64,000 bases of DNA from Chryseobacterium indologenes (GTDB lineage Bacteria > Bacteroidota > Bacteroidia > Flavobacteriales > Weeksellaceae): the NCBI GenBank assembly GCA_001013295.1, contig LAZY01000023.1, positions 62,001-126,000 on the forward strand. Direction: 5' to 3'. The notes below the pieces were generated by a model. It was not told the DNA's origin. It saw nothing but the letters and a program-made list of their open reading frames with translations, and did no database searches. Every line of letters begins with the position of its first letter. The stretch's first letter is position 1. Both the position numbers and the translations under genes were made by a program. Shown here piece by piece: positions 34,927 through 44,861 of the stretch.

Positions 34927-36185
34927 TGTAATGTTCCGTTTTTCTTAGTAGGTATAATAATTAATCTTAAAGAAGAATCCTTGTTGATATAGCTCCACAT
35001 CCAGTTGAAGAATATGGCCAGCTTATTTCGAACGCTCAAAATTAACATTAAATGGAGAAACATCCAGAAATACCAGGCCAGAAATCCCTGAAACTTGATA
35101 AATGGCAGGTCGACAACGGCTCTGTGCTTTCCGATAGTAGCCAATGAACCTCTGTCATCATACTCATATTCTTTCCACTCGCTCTGATTTTTCTTTAAAA
35201 GATTTTTACCTAAATTCTTTGCCTGATTAATAGCTACATTGGCCACCTGTGGATGTCCCTGTGGATATTTAGGGGTTTCCATATAGGCAATATCTCCGAT
35301 GGCATAAATATTATCGTAGCCTTTTATTTTATTGTATCGATCAACGATATATCGGTTTCGCACCAATTTATCTTCCGGAAAACCGTCTATTACATTTCCT
35401 GTAACACCTGCTGCCCAGATTACATTATTGGACGGGATTTCTTTTCCACTTTTCAGGTGTACTTTATCGCCGTCATATTCTGTTACCACTTCTCCGCTCA
35501 TAAAGGTTACCCCAAGGTCTTTAAGGTACTTCTCGGATTTGTCCTGAGCTTCTTTACTCATGACCGCAAGAGGTTTTTCCGTAGAACTTACCAGAATGAT
35601 CTTCAAATGATCAAAGTTCATATAAGGGTAATCTCTGGGAAGAATGTCTTTTTTCATTTCGGCAAAAGCGCCTGCCAGTTCTACTCCGGTAGGTCCGCTT
35701 CCTACGATAACGATGTTCCAGTTTCCGTCATCACTTCTGCTTTTTTCTATGATTAGCTTCTCAAAGGTCATCAGAACGTGATTCCTGATACTGATGGCTT
35801 CCTGGGTATTCTTCATTCCGAAAGCTTTCCCTTCGAGTTCTTTATTACCGAAAAAGTTAGTTTTACAGCCTGTTGCAATGATGAGTTTGTCATAGGTAAA
35901 TTCTGCCTCATCAGTGATCACCTTATTGTTGACAGGATCTATTTCCCGGACATCCGTCATACGGAATTGTGTGTTTCTGGATTGCTGAAAAATCTTTCTG
36001 AAAGGGAAAGAAATATTGGAAGGTTCTATTCTTCCTGAGGCTACCTGATAAAAAAGCGGCTGAAACATATGATGATTCATCCGATCCAGAACAATGACTT
36101 TTTTGTTCTTGTTATTCAATGTTTTTGCAAGCTGCAGCCCCGCAAATCCTCCTCCAATAATGATGATTTTTTCGCGTGTTTCCAT
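34923..36185 (-). CDS. ndh: Type II NADH dehydrogenase (NDH-2)
   Basis: 420 aa FAD protein that moves electrons from NADH to quinone without pumping. FAD-binding [16 protein letters not shown] near residue 7; NAD-binding [20 protein letters not shown]; and IYAIGDIAY near 285. A hydrophobic C-terminal stretch ([16 protein letters not shown]) anchors it to the membrane. A TTG upstream at 36194 is rejected because it overlaps the -7 element at 36192-36199. Overlaps trmD by 4 nt. Confidence 0.94.
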   Translation of the reverse strand: METREKIIIIGGGFAGLQLAKTLNNKNKKVIVLDRMNHHMFQPLFYQVASGRIEPSNISFPFRKIFQQSRNTQFRMTDVREIDPVNNKVITDEAEFTYDKLIIATGCKTNFFGNKELEGKAFGMKNTQEAISIRNHVLMTFEKLIIEKSRSDDGNWNIVIVGSGPTGVELAGAFAEMKKDILPRDYPYMNFDHLKIILVSSTEKPLAVMSKEAQDKSEKYLKDLGVTFMSGEVVTEYDGDKVHLKSGKEIPSNNVIWAAGVTGNVIDGFPEDKLVRNRYIVDRYNKIKGYDNIYAIGDIAYMETPKYPQGHPQVANVAINQAKNLGKNLLKKNQSEWKEYEYDDRGSLATIGKHRAVVDLPFIKFQGFLAWYFWMFLHLMLILSVRNKLAIFFNWMWSYINKDSSLRLIIIPTKKNGTLQ

Positions 36186-36191
36186 AATACA

Positions 36192-36241
36192 CAAATTTAC
36201 TGATTTTATTTAGCATTTAGTAGTGAAAAAAGTTAGTTTTG
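36192..36241. promoter_or_regulatory. Divergent -7 elements of ndh and the GH25 gene
   Basis: TAAATTTG on the minus strand (36199-36192) ends 6 nt before the ndh ATG. TAGTTTTG on the plus strand (36234-36241) ends 9 nt before the GH25 ATG at 36251. Confidence 0.6.
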
Positions 36242-36250
36242 CAAAACTTT

Positions 36251-37114
36251 ATGACACCAAAAAAGTACACCAAAAAAACTGCCAAACAACTCCATAAGAC
36301 CAGACGGAAGAAGTATTTTTTCCGCAGATGGGTAATATTGGCAATCCTTATAGTTGCTTTAATCGGCACCGGTTTTTATTTAAAGCAATCTGTCAGCTAC
36401 TATTACGCTTTGTACTTTAATAAATTTAAGCACAAAAAACTTCACAATAGCGAAAAGGAAGCTCTGAGGATCCAGAGGATTATCAGCAGCAATCTTGACA
36501 AAACGTATGGTTTCGATATTTCTCATTATCAGAACAGAGAAGATATTAAATGGGACAGCCTAAGCATAGGAAACAAAACGATCCCTTTAGAGTTCGTCGT
36601 GATGCGTGCTACCATGGGAAACAGAAGTGCCGATAAACATTTTGATAAATTCTGGAGCGAAGCTAAAAAGCACGATCTTATCCGGGGAGCCTATCATTTC
36701 TACAGGGCTGATGAAGACCCGATCATACAGGCGAATAATTTTCTTGAAAATGTAAAGCTGGAAAGCGGAGACCTCCCCCCTATTTTAGACATTGAAAAAA
36801 TCCCCAAACGTAAAACCAATAAAAAACTGGTTGAGGATCTGAAGGTATGGTGTAAAATCATAGAAGAATCTTACGGTAAGAAACCTATTATATACACCTA
36901 CTATCATTATTATAAGGATTTATTGAAGGGTGAATTTGACGACTACCCGCTTTGGCTGGCCAATTACAATGATGTTCTGTCTCCTTCTCCTGACGACCGT
37001 TGGGATTTCTGGCAGTTTACAGAAAACGGAATTGTTCATGGTATCAACACCAAAGTAGATCTTGATATTTATAATGGAAATTCCTGGTCTTTGAAAAGGC
37101 TGACACTGGATTGA
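36251..37114 (+). CDS. Membrane-anchored GH25 lysozyme-family protein
   Basis: 287 aa. A basic N-terminus and one transmembrane helix (WVILAILIVALIGTGFYL, about 25-45) precede the GH25 domain. YGFDISHYQ, the catalytic-region PPILDIEKI and the aromatic WQFTENGIV ending are typical of GH25 muramidases, which cleave peptidoglycan. The start ATG at 36251 follows its -7 element; a TTG at 36239 would lie inside it. Probably periplasmic, acting on cell-wall remodelling. Confidence 0.88.
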   Translation: MTPKKYTKKTAKQLHKTRRKKYFFRRWVILAILIVALIGTGFYLKQSVSYYYALYFNKFKHKKLHNSEKEALRIQRIISSNLDKTYGFDISHYQNREDIKWDSLSIGNKTIPLEFVVMRATMGNRSADKHFDKFWSEAKKHDLIRGAYHFYRADEDPIIQANNFLENVKLESGDLPPILDIEKIPKRKTNKKLVEDLKVWCKIIEESYGKKPIIYTYYHYYKDLLKGEFDDYPLWLANYNDVLSPSPDDRWDFWQFTENGIVHGINTKVDLDIYNGNSWSLKRLTLD

Positions 37115-37123
37115 CAAAGAAGA

Positions 37124-37162
37124 TGGGAGTTATTATCTCTTAAAAGACAATAATAACTCCCA
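37124..37162. terminator. Hairpin between convergent genes
   Basis: TGGGAGTTATTAT pairs with ATAATAACTCCCA around a 13-nt loop. It lies between the GH25 and hydrolase stops and probably ends both, though the U-runs are short. Confidence 0.65.
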
Positions 37163-37176
37163 GCCTTATTCAGATT

Positions 37177-38826
37177 TTAATTTTTTCCAAGAAACTTCAG
37201 AACGTCGGCATTCAATTCATCCGGTCGCTCATAAGGAACCATATGAGTGGTATCTTTATAGATAATCTTTTCTGCACCGGGAATCTGCTTTGTAATCCAT
37301 TCGGTATGATCTGGTTTGATGACGTCTTTATCACCGGCAATGACCAATACCGGACTTTTTATTTTATTCAAATCTTTTTTACTGATATTCGGTTCGGTAA
37401 GCATGATTTTTAAAAGCCTGCGTTCATTCATGGCATCAGCCGCTCCCATCTGATTCAACTGTGTCATCTGAGTGGTAAATCGTTCCATGAGTTTATCTTC
37501 CACCCCTTCAGGGAAAGCATTGGCTCCGATGGTCACCAATTTATTAAGGCGATCCGGATATTTCAATGCAAATTCCAATCCTGTATTTCCGCCATCACTC
37601 CAGCCCACGATATTAATTTTCTCCAATTTCAGATGATCTGCCAAAGCTTTCACATCATCGGCAAATAATTTATAGGTAAAATCTTTTTTGGAAGTATCCT
37701 TACTTTTTCCCTGACCTCTTGTATCGACTGCAATAACTTTATATTTTTGAGATAAAACCGGGATCTGCTGATAATAATCTTTTATACTTCCGGAATTACC
37801 ATGCAGCAGTATCAAAGGTTCACCTTCTCCATAGGTTTCGTAATAGAGATCAGCATCCTTTAGCTTCAGAGAACTTCCTGCACTTTCGTTTTTACCATAT
37901 ACCGATTGATTTGCTTCCTCAATATTTCTGGTATTATCCCGCAGCCATTCCTGAGCATTGTCTGTATAGCTCTCGTCATCGTCTTTTGTATCTTTTCCGT
38001 TTTTATCCATTTTCACATCGATATTAATGGCAGGGGCAGCAATAGACATTTTTTGCCAATCCCCATAAAACTCTCTTAAAAATCCTGTTCTGAAAAGAGC
38101 TGCACTTATTTTAATCTTGCCTTCAAAAGCTTTTAAGAACTGTATTCCGACAAAGAACCTGCCCTGCACCCAGATATTGCGATCATTAACATCAAGAGTG
38201 TAAGTTCCGTCTTTGATCATATCCTCTGTAAGTTCAACAGTGATTTCTTCATCAAGAATATTCTTATCCGGGAAACCATTTTTCTCACTATAAATGCTAT
38301 ATCTCATCAGAACCGGCTGTTTGGAAATATAACTGGCAATGTTCAGATTGATATTTTTAATCTTTGATCTTTTTTTGGCATTGAATTCCAAAGCCGTTTC
38401 TCCAAGAAAACTTTTTTTATCAAATTCCGGATTAACGAAATAGGCAACACTTTTGGTTTTTGTATTGACTCCCCAGTTTTTATCTACAAGCTTTTTAGGT
38501 TTGATTGCAATTTCTTTAATATTTTTAGTTTTCTCGGTTAAAAATATTTTCTGCTGGTCATACTTTTTGAAGTCCTGTACTGATTCTTCATAAGGATCAT
38601 ATCCAGGCACTTCGATCTTTACCTTTTGCTGAGAGTCCAGATTGGAAAGGTCAATTGAAAAATTACCTTTAGCATCGGAGATCGTTCCGGTTGTTTTCTT
38701 TGCCACTCCAATTTTCACATATGGAATAGGCTGGTTTTCACTTTTAGAGAGAACGGTTCCTGAAATTACCTGGGCATTGAAGACTGAAGCTGCAAAAAGA
38801 AAGAATAAAGCAGTATGTTTTTTCAT
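37177..38826 (-). CDS. Exported alpha/beta hydrolase with carboxypeptidase-regulatory-like domain
   Basis: 549 aa, signal peptide ending FNAQ (start at 38826, dropping six extra N-terminal codons). Residues 20-100 are a CarboxypepD_reg-like beta-sandwich (GTVLSKSENQPIPYVKIGV, then GTISDAKGNFSI). Residues about 325-549 are an alpha/beta hydrolase: LILLHGNSGS, nucleophile GWSDGG, acid IAGDKD and His in DTTHMVPYE. The middle (about 110-310) resembles no named domain to me. Catalytic triad looks intact; substrate unknown. Confidence 0.82.
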   Translation of the reverse strand: MKKHTALFFLFAASVFNAQVISGTVLSKSENQPIPYVKIGVAKKTTGTISDAKGNFSIDLSNLDSQQKVKIEVPGYDPYEESVQDFKKYDQQKIFLTEKTKNIKEIAIKPKKLVDKNWGVNTKTKSVAYFVNPEFDKKSFLGETALEFNAKKRSKIKNINLNIASYISKQPVLMRYSIYSEKNGFPDKNILDEEITVELTEDMIKDGTYTLDVNDRNIWVQGRFFVGIQFLKAFEGKIKISAALFRTGFLREFYGDWQKMSIAAPAINIDVKMDKNGKDTKDDDESYTDNAQEWLRDNTRNIEEANQSVYGKNESAGSSLKLKDADLYYETYGEGEPLILLHGNSGSIKDYYQQIPVLSQKYKVIAVDTRGQGKSKDTSKKDFTYKLFADDVKALADHLKLEKINIVGWSDGGNTGLEFALKYPDRLNKLVTIGANAFPEGVEDKLMERFTTQMTQLNQMGAADAMNERRLLKIMLTEPNISKKDLNKIKSPVLVIAGDKDVIKPDHTEWITKQIPGAEKIIYKDTTHMVPYERPDELNADVLKFLGKN

Positions 38827-39106
38827 GTTAAAAGTTTGATGCAAACTTATTTATTTAAAAGCGCCAACATTCATAAAGCATTATTAAATTTAATCTGCTT
38901 TTAGTTAAAGTTATTTTAATTATTAAATCCTTTAAAGCAATAATCTAAAAATATTTAAATATCAAGTTGTTTCTACAAAACATTCATGATTTCTTCCCAT
39001 GAATTTACTGAATCCTTTTCTCAGGCTATGGACACAGTCTATTAAAAAATTATCAATATTCGTTTTCATAAAAGAAAGTCCGGAAAATTGTATGCTTACA
39101 TTTTTG
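38827..39106. other. Divergent intergenic region
   Basis: AT-rich sequence between the hydrolase and ABC-F genes. Nothing beyond the ABC-F promoter (39107) is recognised. Confidence 0.4.
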
Positions 39107-39114
39107 TACTTTTG
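39107..39114 (+). promoter_or_regulatory. -7 element of the ABC-F gene
   Basis: TACTTTTG matches the consensus. A TTG at 39088-39090 sits 16 bp upstream. This places the transcript start near 39119 and supports the ATG at 39154. Confidence 0.6.
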
Positions 39115-39153
39115 CGGCTTAATTCAATAGTAAAATCAAACCATCAATTTCCA

Positions 39154-41049
39154 ATGAATTACGTTTCTGCAGAAAACCTTACCAAATCTTACGGCATCAA
39201 AGTTTTGTTTGAAAACATTTCTTTTCACATCAATGAAGGAGACAAAATTGCCATTGTTGCCAAAAACGGAAGCGGAAAATCTACCCTTCTGAAAATATTA
39301 ATGGGTAAAGAAATTGCAGACAGCGGTACTGCGATCATCAATAAAGACATTCAGGTAGTACTGTTTGATCAGGAAATTGACTATGATCCCAACCTTACCA
39401 TTGAAGAGTTTATGATGACACTGGACTCAGAGCCTATCCTGGCACTGAAGAACTATCACAAATCTCTACATTCTACCGATCAGGATTTTATTGAAAAAGC
39501 ATTGGCCGATATGGAAGTGCATAAAGCCTGGGACCTTGAAAATGAAATGAAGCAGATTCTTTCTCAGCTTAAAATCACGGACCTTGATGCTAAAATGGGA
39601 ACCCTTTCTGGAGGGCAGATCAAGCGTGTGGCTTTGGCAAAATTATTAACGGAAACCAGAGCCGAGCACCGACATACACTTCTGATCATGGACGAACCTA
39701 CCAACCACCTGGATGTGGATATGGTGGAATGGCTTGAAAACTATTTGAATAAAGCAAAAATTACATTACTGCTTGTCACTCACGACCGTTATTTCCTGGA
39801 CAGCGTTTGCGACATCATCTGGGAGATGGAAGATAGAAATCTTTACGTACATAATGGATCGTATGCCACTTATCTTGAAAATAAGATGATCCGCGAGGAA
39901 AACCTGAATGCAACGATTGATAAGGCCAATAACCTTTACAGAAAGGAGCTGGAATGGATGCGAAGACAACCCAAAGCGAGAACTACCAAATCCAAAAGCA
40001 GAATCGACGCTTTCTACGAAACGGAAAAAGTTGCTAAAACAGATACCCGAAAGGAAGGACTGGAGCTGGATTTTGAAATGAAACGTCTGGGAAATAAAAT
40101 TCTTGAACTTAAACATATTGACAAAAGCTTTGGCAGTAAAGTTCTTTTAAAGGATTTCAGCTACCAGTTTCAACGTGGTGAGAAAGTCGGAATCATCGGG
40201 AAAAACGGTGCCGGAAAATCTACACTACTAAATATCATCCAAGGATTCGAAAAAGCAGACAAAGGAGAAATAGAAACAGGAGAAACTATTTCCTTCGGAT
40301 ATTTTGCCCAAAAAGGCCTTACTTATAAGGAAGACGAACGAGTGATAGATTTCATCAAGGAAATTGCGGAGCATTATCCTTTAGCTAATGGAAGAAGCCT
40401 TTCTGCATCACAGTTCCTGAGGTTATTCTTATTTGACGACCAGACCCAGTATTCTCCGATTTCGAAATTATCTGGAGGAGAAAAGAGAAGATTACACCTG
40501 ATGTATATTTTATATCAGAATCCTAACTTTTTGATTTTTGATGAACCTACGAATGACCTGGACCTTCCTACTCTGACTGTTCTTGAAAACTTCCTGCAGC
40601 AGTTCCAGGGATCTTTAATTATCGTTTCCCACGACAGGTACTTTATGGACAGAATTGTAGACCATGTTCTTGCTTTTGAAGGAGATGGAAAAATCAGAGA
40701 TTTTGTAGGAAATTTCTCAGAATACCGTGAGGCTAAAAGTCGTGAAGATGCTTTAGAAAAAAATGCTGCGGTAAAAACTGAGCCTGTAAAAGAAACTATT
40801 GCTGTTACAGATAACGCTTCATCTTCCGGTTCTCAAAAAAGAAAATTAACTTTCAAGGAACAAAGAGAGCTTGAAACGATAGAAAAAGAAATGCCGGAAC
40901 TTGAAATCCAGCGCGCCAAGATATTAGATCAGCTCAATAACGAAGCAGATTATGAAAAAATAGCCAAGCTATCCTCTGAACTGGAAACGGTTTCTGAAAA
41001 ACTGGAAAACCACGAGATGAGATGGCTTGAATTGCAGGAAATCCTATAA
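39154..41049 (+). CDS. ABC-F family ATPase
   Basis: 631 aa, duplicated ABC ATPase without membrane domains, as in ribosome-acting ABC-F proteins (Uup/EttA-like). Walker A AKNGSGKSTLL near 37 and GKNGAGKSTLL near 349; signatures LSGGQIKRVALAK and LSGGEKRRLHL; Walker B LLIMDEPTNHLD and LIFDEPTNDLD. A basic linker between domains and a C-terminal coiled coil (about 560-631, EKEMPELEIQRAK) follow. The coiled coil points to the Uup-like subgroup. Start chosen by promoter position. Confidence 0.93.
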   Translation: MNYVSAENLTKSYGIKVLFENISFHINEGDKIAIVAKNGSGKSTLLKILMGKEIADSGTAIINKDIQVVLFDQEIDYDPNLTIEEFMMTLDSEPILALKNYHKSLHSTDQDFIEKALADMEVHKAWDLENEMKQILSQLKITDLDAKMGTLSGGQIKRVALAKLLTETRAEHRHTLLIMDEPTNHLDVDMVEWLENYLNKAKITLLLVTHDRYFLDSVCDIIWEMEDRNLYVHNGSYATYLENKMIREENLNATIDKANNLYRKELEWMRRQPKARTTKSKSRIDAFYETEKVAKTDTRKEGLELDFEMKRLGNKILELKHIDKSFGSKVLLKDFSYQFQRGEKVGIIGKNGAGKSTLLNIIQGFEKADKGEIETGETISFGYFAQKGLTYKEDERVIDFIKEIAEHYPLANGRSLSASQFLRLFLFDDQTQYSPISKLSGGEKRRLHLMYILYQNPNFLIFDEPTNDLDLPTLTVLENFLQQFQGSLIIVSHDRYFMDRIVDHVLAFEGDGKIRDFVGNFSEYREAKSREDALEKNAAVKTEPVKETIAVTDNASSSGSQKRKLTFKEQRELETIEKEMPELEIQRAKILDQLNNEADYEKIAKLSSELETVSEKLENHEMRWLELQEIL

Positions 41050-41054
41050 AAAAT

Positions 41055-41182
41055 ACGAGCTATGAATGGGTTTGAGAGTCGGAGAGTTTTAGGGTTTTTA
41101 GAGTGAAAGAGTAGAATTTCTATTCTGACTTCCAGTAATCTTGAACTTTAAACTTTGAACTTTGAATCCATTCATAGCTCGT
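41055..41182. terminator. Stem with an expanded low-complexity loop
   Basis: ACGAGCTATGAATGG (41055) is the exact reverse complement of CCATTCATAGCTCGT (41168), with T-rich flanks on both strands, between convergent genes. The 98-nt loop is low-complexity (GTTTGAGAG, AGTTTTAGGG, AACTTTGAAC words), as if the loop of an ordinary bidirectional terminator has grown. Confidence 0.7.
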
Positions 41183-41192
41183 TTATATTTAT

Positions 41193-42248
41193 TTACAATA
41201 CTACTACCCTTTCTTCTTTTGCACTTTCGAGAGAAGCGTCTATGATCTTCATATTCTGAATGACTTCTTTTCCGGGAGAAGGCAATGCATACCCGAAAAC
41301 AATGTGCTCATAGATCTGCTGGTAATAATCCATATAATTTCCGGATTCGCTGGAGGTCAATACTCTCTCCGTTTCTGAATTTTCATTTAAAAAGTTTAAA
41401 ATTCCGTCTGCTGCTTTCAAAGGTTGAGTCCATTCTTTACCATAGACAGGGATAGCTCCGGCAACCAGTTCGTTTTCCTGATTATCGGTTCTTTCCTGCA
41501 GAAAAGTTCCTCTGTCTCCGTGAATTTTATAGGCGTAATGATCTTCTTTGGTGAAAACCGATGATTTTAACCGCACTCTGAGATCATTTTTATAGTACAG
41601 CAGGATCTCAAAATAATCATTCGCAAATGCTGATCCTTTCATAGAAAATACATCTGCAAAAAGCTTTTCCGGGTAACCGAAGTACTGCACTGCCTGATCC
41701 ACAAGGTGTGCTCCAAGATCATGAAGCGAACCTGAACCTACCTGATCCGGACTTTCTTTATGTTGCTTTCCACTGGGTGTGGTACGGAATCTGTCAAAAC
41801 GAATCTCTGTTTCTTTGATGTTTCCTAATTGACCACTGTTTAAAACCTCTTTCACTTTCAGAAAGTCACGATCAAATCTTCTGTTTTGGTATACACTCAG
41901 AAACAGCCCTTTTTCTTCGGCAAGATTTACCAGCTCTTCTGCTTCTGAAACATTGACTGTAAAAGGTTTTTCAACAATAATGTTCTTTCCTGCCTCCAAT
42001 GCTTTTTTTGCGTATTCGTAATGCGTCTGCACCGGTGTATTGATGATCACCAATTCTACATCTGCATGCTGAAGCATTTCCTCTACGGAACGGTAAATTG
42101 TTGCTTCAGGATATTTTTCTCTAGATTCTTCTTTACTTCTTTCCACGACTGCAGAAAGAAAAAATCCCGGATGTTCCTTTAAGAAAGGAGCATGAAAAAC
42201 TTTTCCACTCATCCCGAAGGCACAAAGTCCTGCTTTTACCAATTGCAT
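41193..42248 (-). CDS. Gfo/Idh/MocA family oxidoreductase
   Basis: 351 aa NAD(P)-dependent sugar or inositol-type dehydrogenase. N-terminal Rossmann fold KAGLCAFGMSGKVFHAPFL, then VIINTPVQTHYEYAKKALEAGKNIIVEKPF with the conserved EKP motif near residue 95. The C-terminal sheet includes LHDLGAHLVDQAVQYFG, with the usual D and H near 176-180. Substrate cannot be assigned. It stands alone between convergent and divergent neighbours. Confidence 0.92.
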   Translation of the reverse strand: MQLVKAGLCAFGMSGKVFHAPFLKEHPGFFLSAVVERSKEESREKYPEATIYRSVEEMLQHADVELVIINTPVQTHYEYAKKALEAGKNIIVEKPFTVNVSEAEELVNLAEEKGLFLSVYQNRRFDRDFLKVKEVLNSGQLGNIKETEIRFDRFRTTPSGKQHKESPDQVGSGSLHDLGAHLVDQAVQYFGYPEKLFADVFSMKGSAFANDYFEILLYYKNDLRVRLKSSVFTKEDHYAYKIHGDRGTFLQERTDNQENELVAGAIPVYGKEWTQPLKAADGILNFLNENSETERVLTSSESGNYMDYYQQIYEHIVFGYALPSPGKEVIQNMKIIDASLESAKEERVVVL

Positions 42249-42390
42249 ATTCTTTTATTTTTCACAAAGATATTCATAAAAAATATCCTGATCACCCGTG
42301 CATAACAAGTATAGAAACTATCAACACAGGTACCACAAAATTATATGACAAAAATCATAAAATTATTTTTATCTATTCTAAACAAATACT

Positions 42391-42398
42391 TACATTTG
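42391..42398 (+). promoter_or_regulatory. -7 element of the TonB-receptor gene
   Basis: TACATTTG matches the consensus and lies 34 nt upstream of the ATG. A Fur-like site cannot be called with confidence. Confidence 0.5.
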
Positions 42399-42432
42399 CG
42401 CCTTATTTAAAACTGTTCTACATAAAAATAAA

Positions 42433-44769
42433 ATGAAAAGACAATTACTCTCTTTAGGTTTTCTATTTACCGCTGTTTCAGTAAGCGCACAGTTAAAAAA
42501 CATTGAAGCAGATACGATCAGAACTCAAACCATTGAAGACATTAATCTTCATAAAACGGGAAATCCCAACCAGGCGAGAACATTATCTACCAAGTCTAGT
42601 CTGACCGTCATGGAAAATCCACAGCCGATTGCGATTGTTACTCATGAAATTATTGAGCAGCAGCAGGCGAAACAATTGAGTGATGTACTTCAGAACGTCA
42701 ACGGAATGTATGTAACTTCGTCAAGAGGAAATTCTCAGGATAGTTTTGGTGGACGTGGTTTTGTCTTAGGAAATGATAATATCTTCAAAAACGGGGCAAG
42801 AGTAAACAGTGGAGTATTCCCTGAGGTAAGTGGATTGGAAAGAGTAGAAGTTTTAAAAGGAGCCAATGCGATGCTTTTTGGTAATGCAGCAGCAGGAGGT
42901 ATTATTAACATGATTACCAAGAAACCAAAATTCAATTTTGGTGGAAGTATAGGATTAAACGGCGGAAGCTGGAATTCTTATAAACCAACGATTGACGTTT
43001 ATGGTCCATTATCTAAAAATATTGCCTTCAGAGTAAATGGTGCGTATGAATATGCTGAAAGTTTCAGAGATGTGGTACAGTCTGAGAAATATTATTTTAA
43101 TCCATCATTTTTATTTAACCTAAGTCCTAAATCACAATTAATTGTAGAAGCTGATTATCTTAAGAACAACTTCACTCCTGATTTTGGGATTGGCTCTATT
43201 ACAAAACAGGATGGCTTTTCTTATGAAATGAACAATCTTTTATCAAGGAGTGCTTTTCTGGGAGCTGATTGGCAGTATCAGAATGTAGAGCAGGCTTCAA
43301 CCAATGTAACATTCAACCACCAATTTAATGATAAATGGTCTTTGAATGCTGTAGCCTCTTATCAGAATTTTACGAAAGACTATTTCTCCACAGAAAGAGT
43401 ACAATGGGGATATAATAAAGACAATCGCCTTTTCTGGAAAAGACCATTAAACAGAACTTATAATGAGCAAAACTATACTTCTGCTCAGGTAAATATTAAT
43501 GGTGAGTTCAAAACAGGAAGAATTGATCACAAAGTTTTAATTGGGGCTGACGCAGATTATGGTACTTCAGACTCATATACTTATTATAATCCTGCTATTT
43601 CCGATCCTAAGAAAAATGTTTTCGGAACAGGATATATGTACGGAACGAACGGAAGTTCCGATGGTACAGTATTTCTGGATGATCCAGCTACATGGGCAAG
43701 TGGAAGTATGCCAGATTCTAAAAAATTAGAGAAAACAAGAATCAATACAAGAAGAATCGGAGTATATGCTCAGGACTTCATCAGCCTTACCAAAGAGTTT
43801 AAAGTATTGGCAGGTCTACGTTGGTCTTATGTAGAAAATATGCCTACTATCAATACTAAATTCTTAACGAATACAAAAACTACCGTAAATAATACAGCTA
43901 CCTCAGATCAGGCATTATCACCAAAAGTAGGTTTGATATATATGCCTAATGATAATCTTTCTGTATTTGCAACGTATACAAACTCATTCGTTTCAAATGC
44001 AGGTTACATGGCTGAAGGAATCGAAAACTTAAATACAAGCGGAACAGCACAAGATATACAAACCAGAATCAACAATTTACCTAAACAGGGTATTAAACCA
44101 ACTACTGTAGACCAGTATGAAATAGGAGCAAAGAAAAATTTCTGGAATAATGCCCTTGCTGTAAACCTTACTCTATACCAAATCATTTATAATAATTATT
44201 ATCAAAACTATTTCTATACAGCAGTAGATACTAATAATGTTATCAGTATCATAACTCCGGATACCAATTTAAAAGAGCTTGCTGGAAAAATGAGAAGCCG
44301 TGGTGTAGAATTGGATATTACGGGTAATCCTAATGAAAATCTTTCTATTATAGCTGGAGTATCTTATAATAATTCAGTCTATATTGATACTCCTGAAAAA
44401 GGATATGTTGAAAACCAAAGATTGGTAAGAACTCCTGCTACGACAGCCAATGCTTCTATCTTTTATAAGTTCACCAGCTACGCAAAAGGCTTGAAAGTAG
44501 GTGCAGGTATTTATTATATCGGAGATAGAATTGCAGGATGGAACGATTCAAAATCTACCAATATCAGCCGAAATAATGTAACAAGAATGATTGATCTTAA
44601 AGATTACACTACTGTTTCTGTATCTGTAGGCTACGAGTGGAAAAAGTTTTCTATTCAAGGAAGAGTCGGTAACCTGTTTGACGTAGTCAACTACAACGTT
44701 CACGAGAATTACTCTGTGAATCCTATTACACCGAGAAATTATTATTTTACACTGACTTACAAGCTGTAA
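42433..44769 (+). CDS. TonB-dependent siderophore receptor
   Basis: 778 aa. Signal peptide MKRQLLSLGFLFTAVSVSAQ; plug domain about 50-190 with PQPIAIVTHEIIEQQQAKQLSDVL-like start, GGRGFVLGNDNIFKNG and RVEVLKGANAMLFGNAAAGGIINMITKKP. The remaining 590 residues form a 22-strand-type barrel, ending NVHENYSVNPITPRNYYF. These fit ferric-siderophore receptors of the FhuA/FpvA group. The next gene encodes a PepSY-like partner, as is common for iron uptake. Confidence 0.93.
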   Translation: MKRQLLSLGFLFTAVSVSAQLKNIEADTIRTQTIEDINLHKTGNPNQARTLSTKSSLTVMENPQPIAIVTHEIIEQQQAKQLSDVLQNVNGMYVTSSRGNSQDSFGGRGFVLGNDNIFKNGARVNSGVFPEVSGLERVEVLKGANAMLFGNAAAGGIINMITKKPKFNFGGSIGLNGGSWNSYKPTIDVYGPLSKNIAFRVNGAYEYAESFRDVVQSEKYYFNPSFLFNLSPKSQLIVEADYLKNNFTPDFGIGSITKQDGFSYEMNNLLSRSAFLGADWQYQNVEQASTNVTFNHQFNDKWSLNAVASYQNFTKDYFSTERVQWGYNKDNRLFWKRPLNRTYNEQNYTSAQVNINGEFKTGRIDHKVLIGADADYGTSDSYTYYNPAISDPKKNVFGTGYMYGTNGSSDGTVFLDDPATWASGSMPDSKKLEKTRINTRRIGVYAQDFISLTKEFKVLAGLRWSYVENMPTINTKFLTNTKTTVNNTATSDQALSPKVGLIYMPNDNLSVFATYTNSFVSNAGYMAEGIENLNTSGTAQDIQTRINNLPKQGIKPTTVDQYEIGAKKNFWNNALAVNLTLYQIIYNNYYQNYFYTAVDTNNVISIITPDTNLKELAGKMRSRGVELDITGNPNENLSIIAGVSYNNSVYIDTPEKGYVENQRLVRTPATTANASIFYKFTSYAKGLKVGAGIYYIGDRIAGWNDSKSTNISRNNVTRMIDLKDYTTVSVSVGYEWKKFSIQGRVGNLFDVVNYNVHENYSVNPITPRNYYFTLTYKL

Positions 44770-44796
44770 AATTTAAAATATAATCACTTCTTTATT

Positions 44797-44832
44797 AAAA
44801 GTGGAGATTGCATTTTTGCAGTTTCCACTTTT
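44797..44832 (+). terminator. Hairpin between receptor and PepSY-like gene
   Basis: AAAAGTGGA pairs with TCCACTTTT, and ATTGCA with TGCAGT inside. It may end or attenuate the receptor transcript before the next gene. Confidence 0.7.
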
Positions 44833-44861
44833 GAAATTTAAAAACAAAACAAAAAAACGAT

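Noticed and set aside
39088-39153. Upstream start of the ABC-F protein
   Set aside because: The extension overlaps the promoter elements, and the domain begins at the ATG at 39154.
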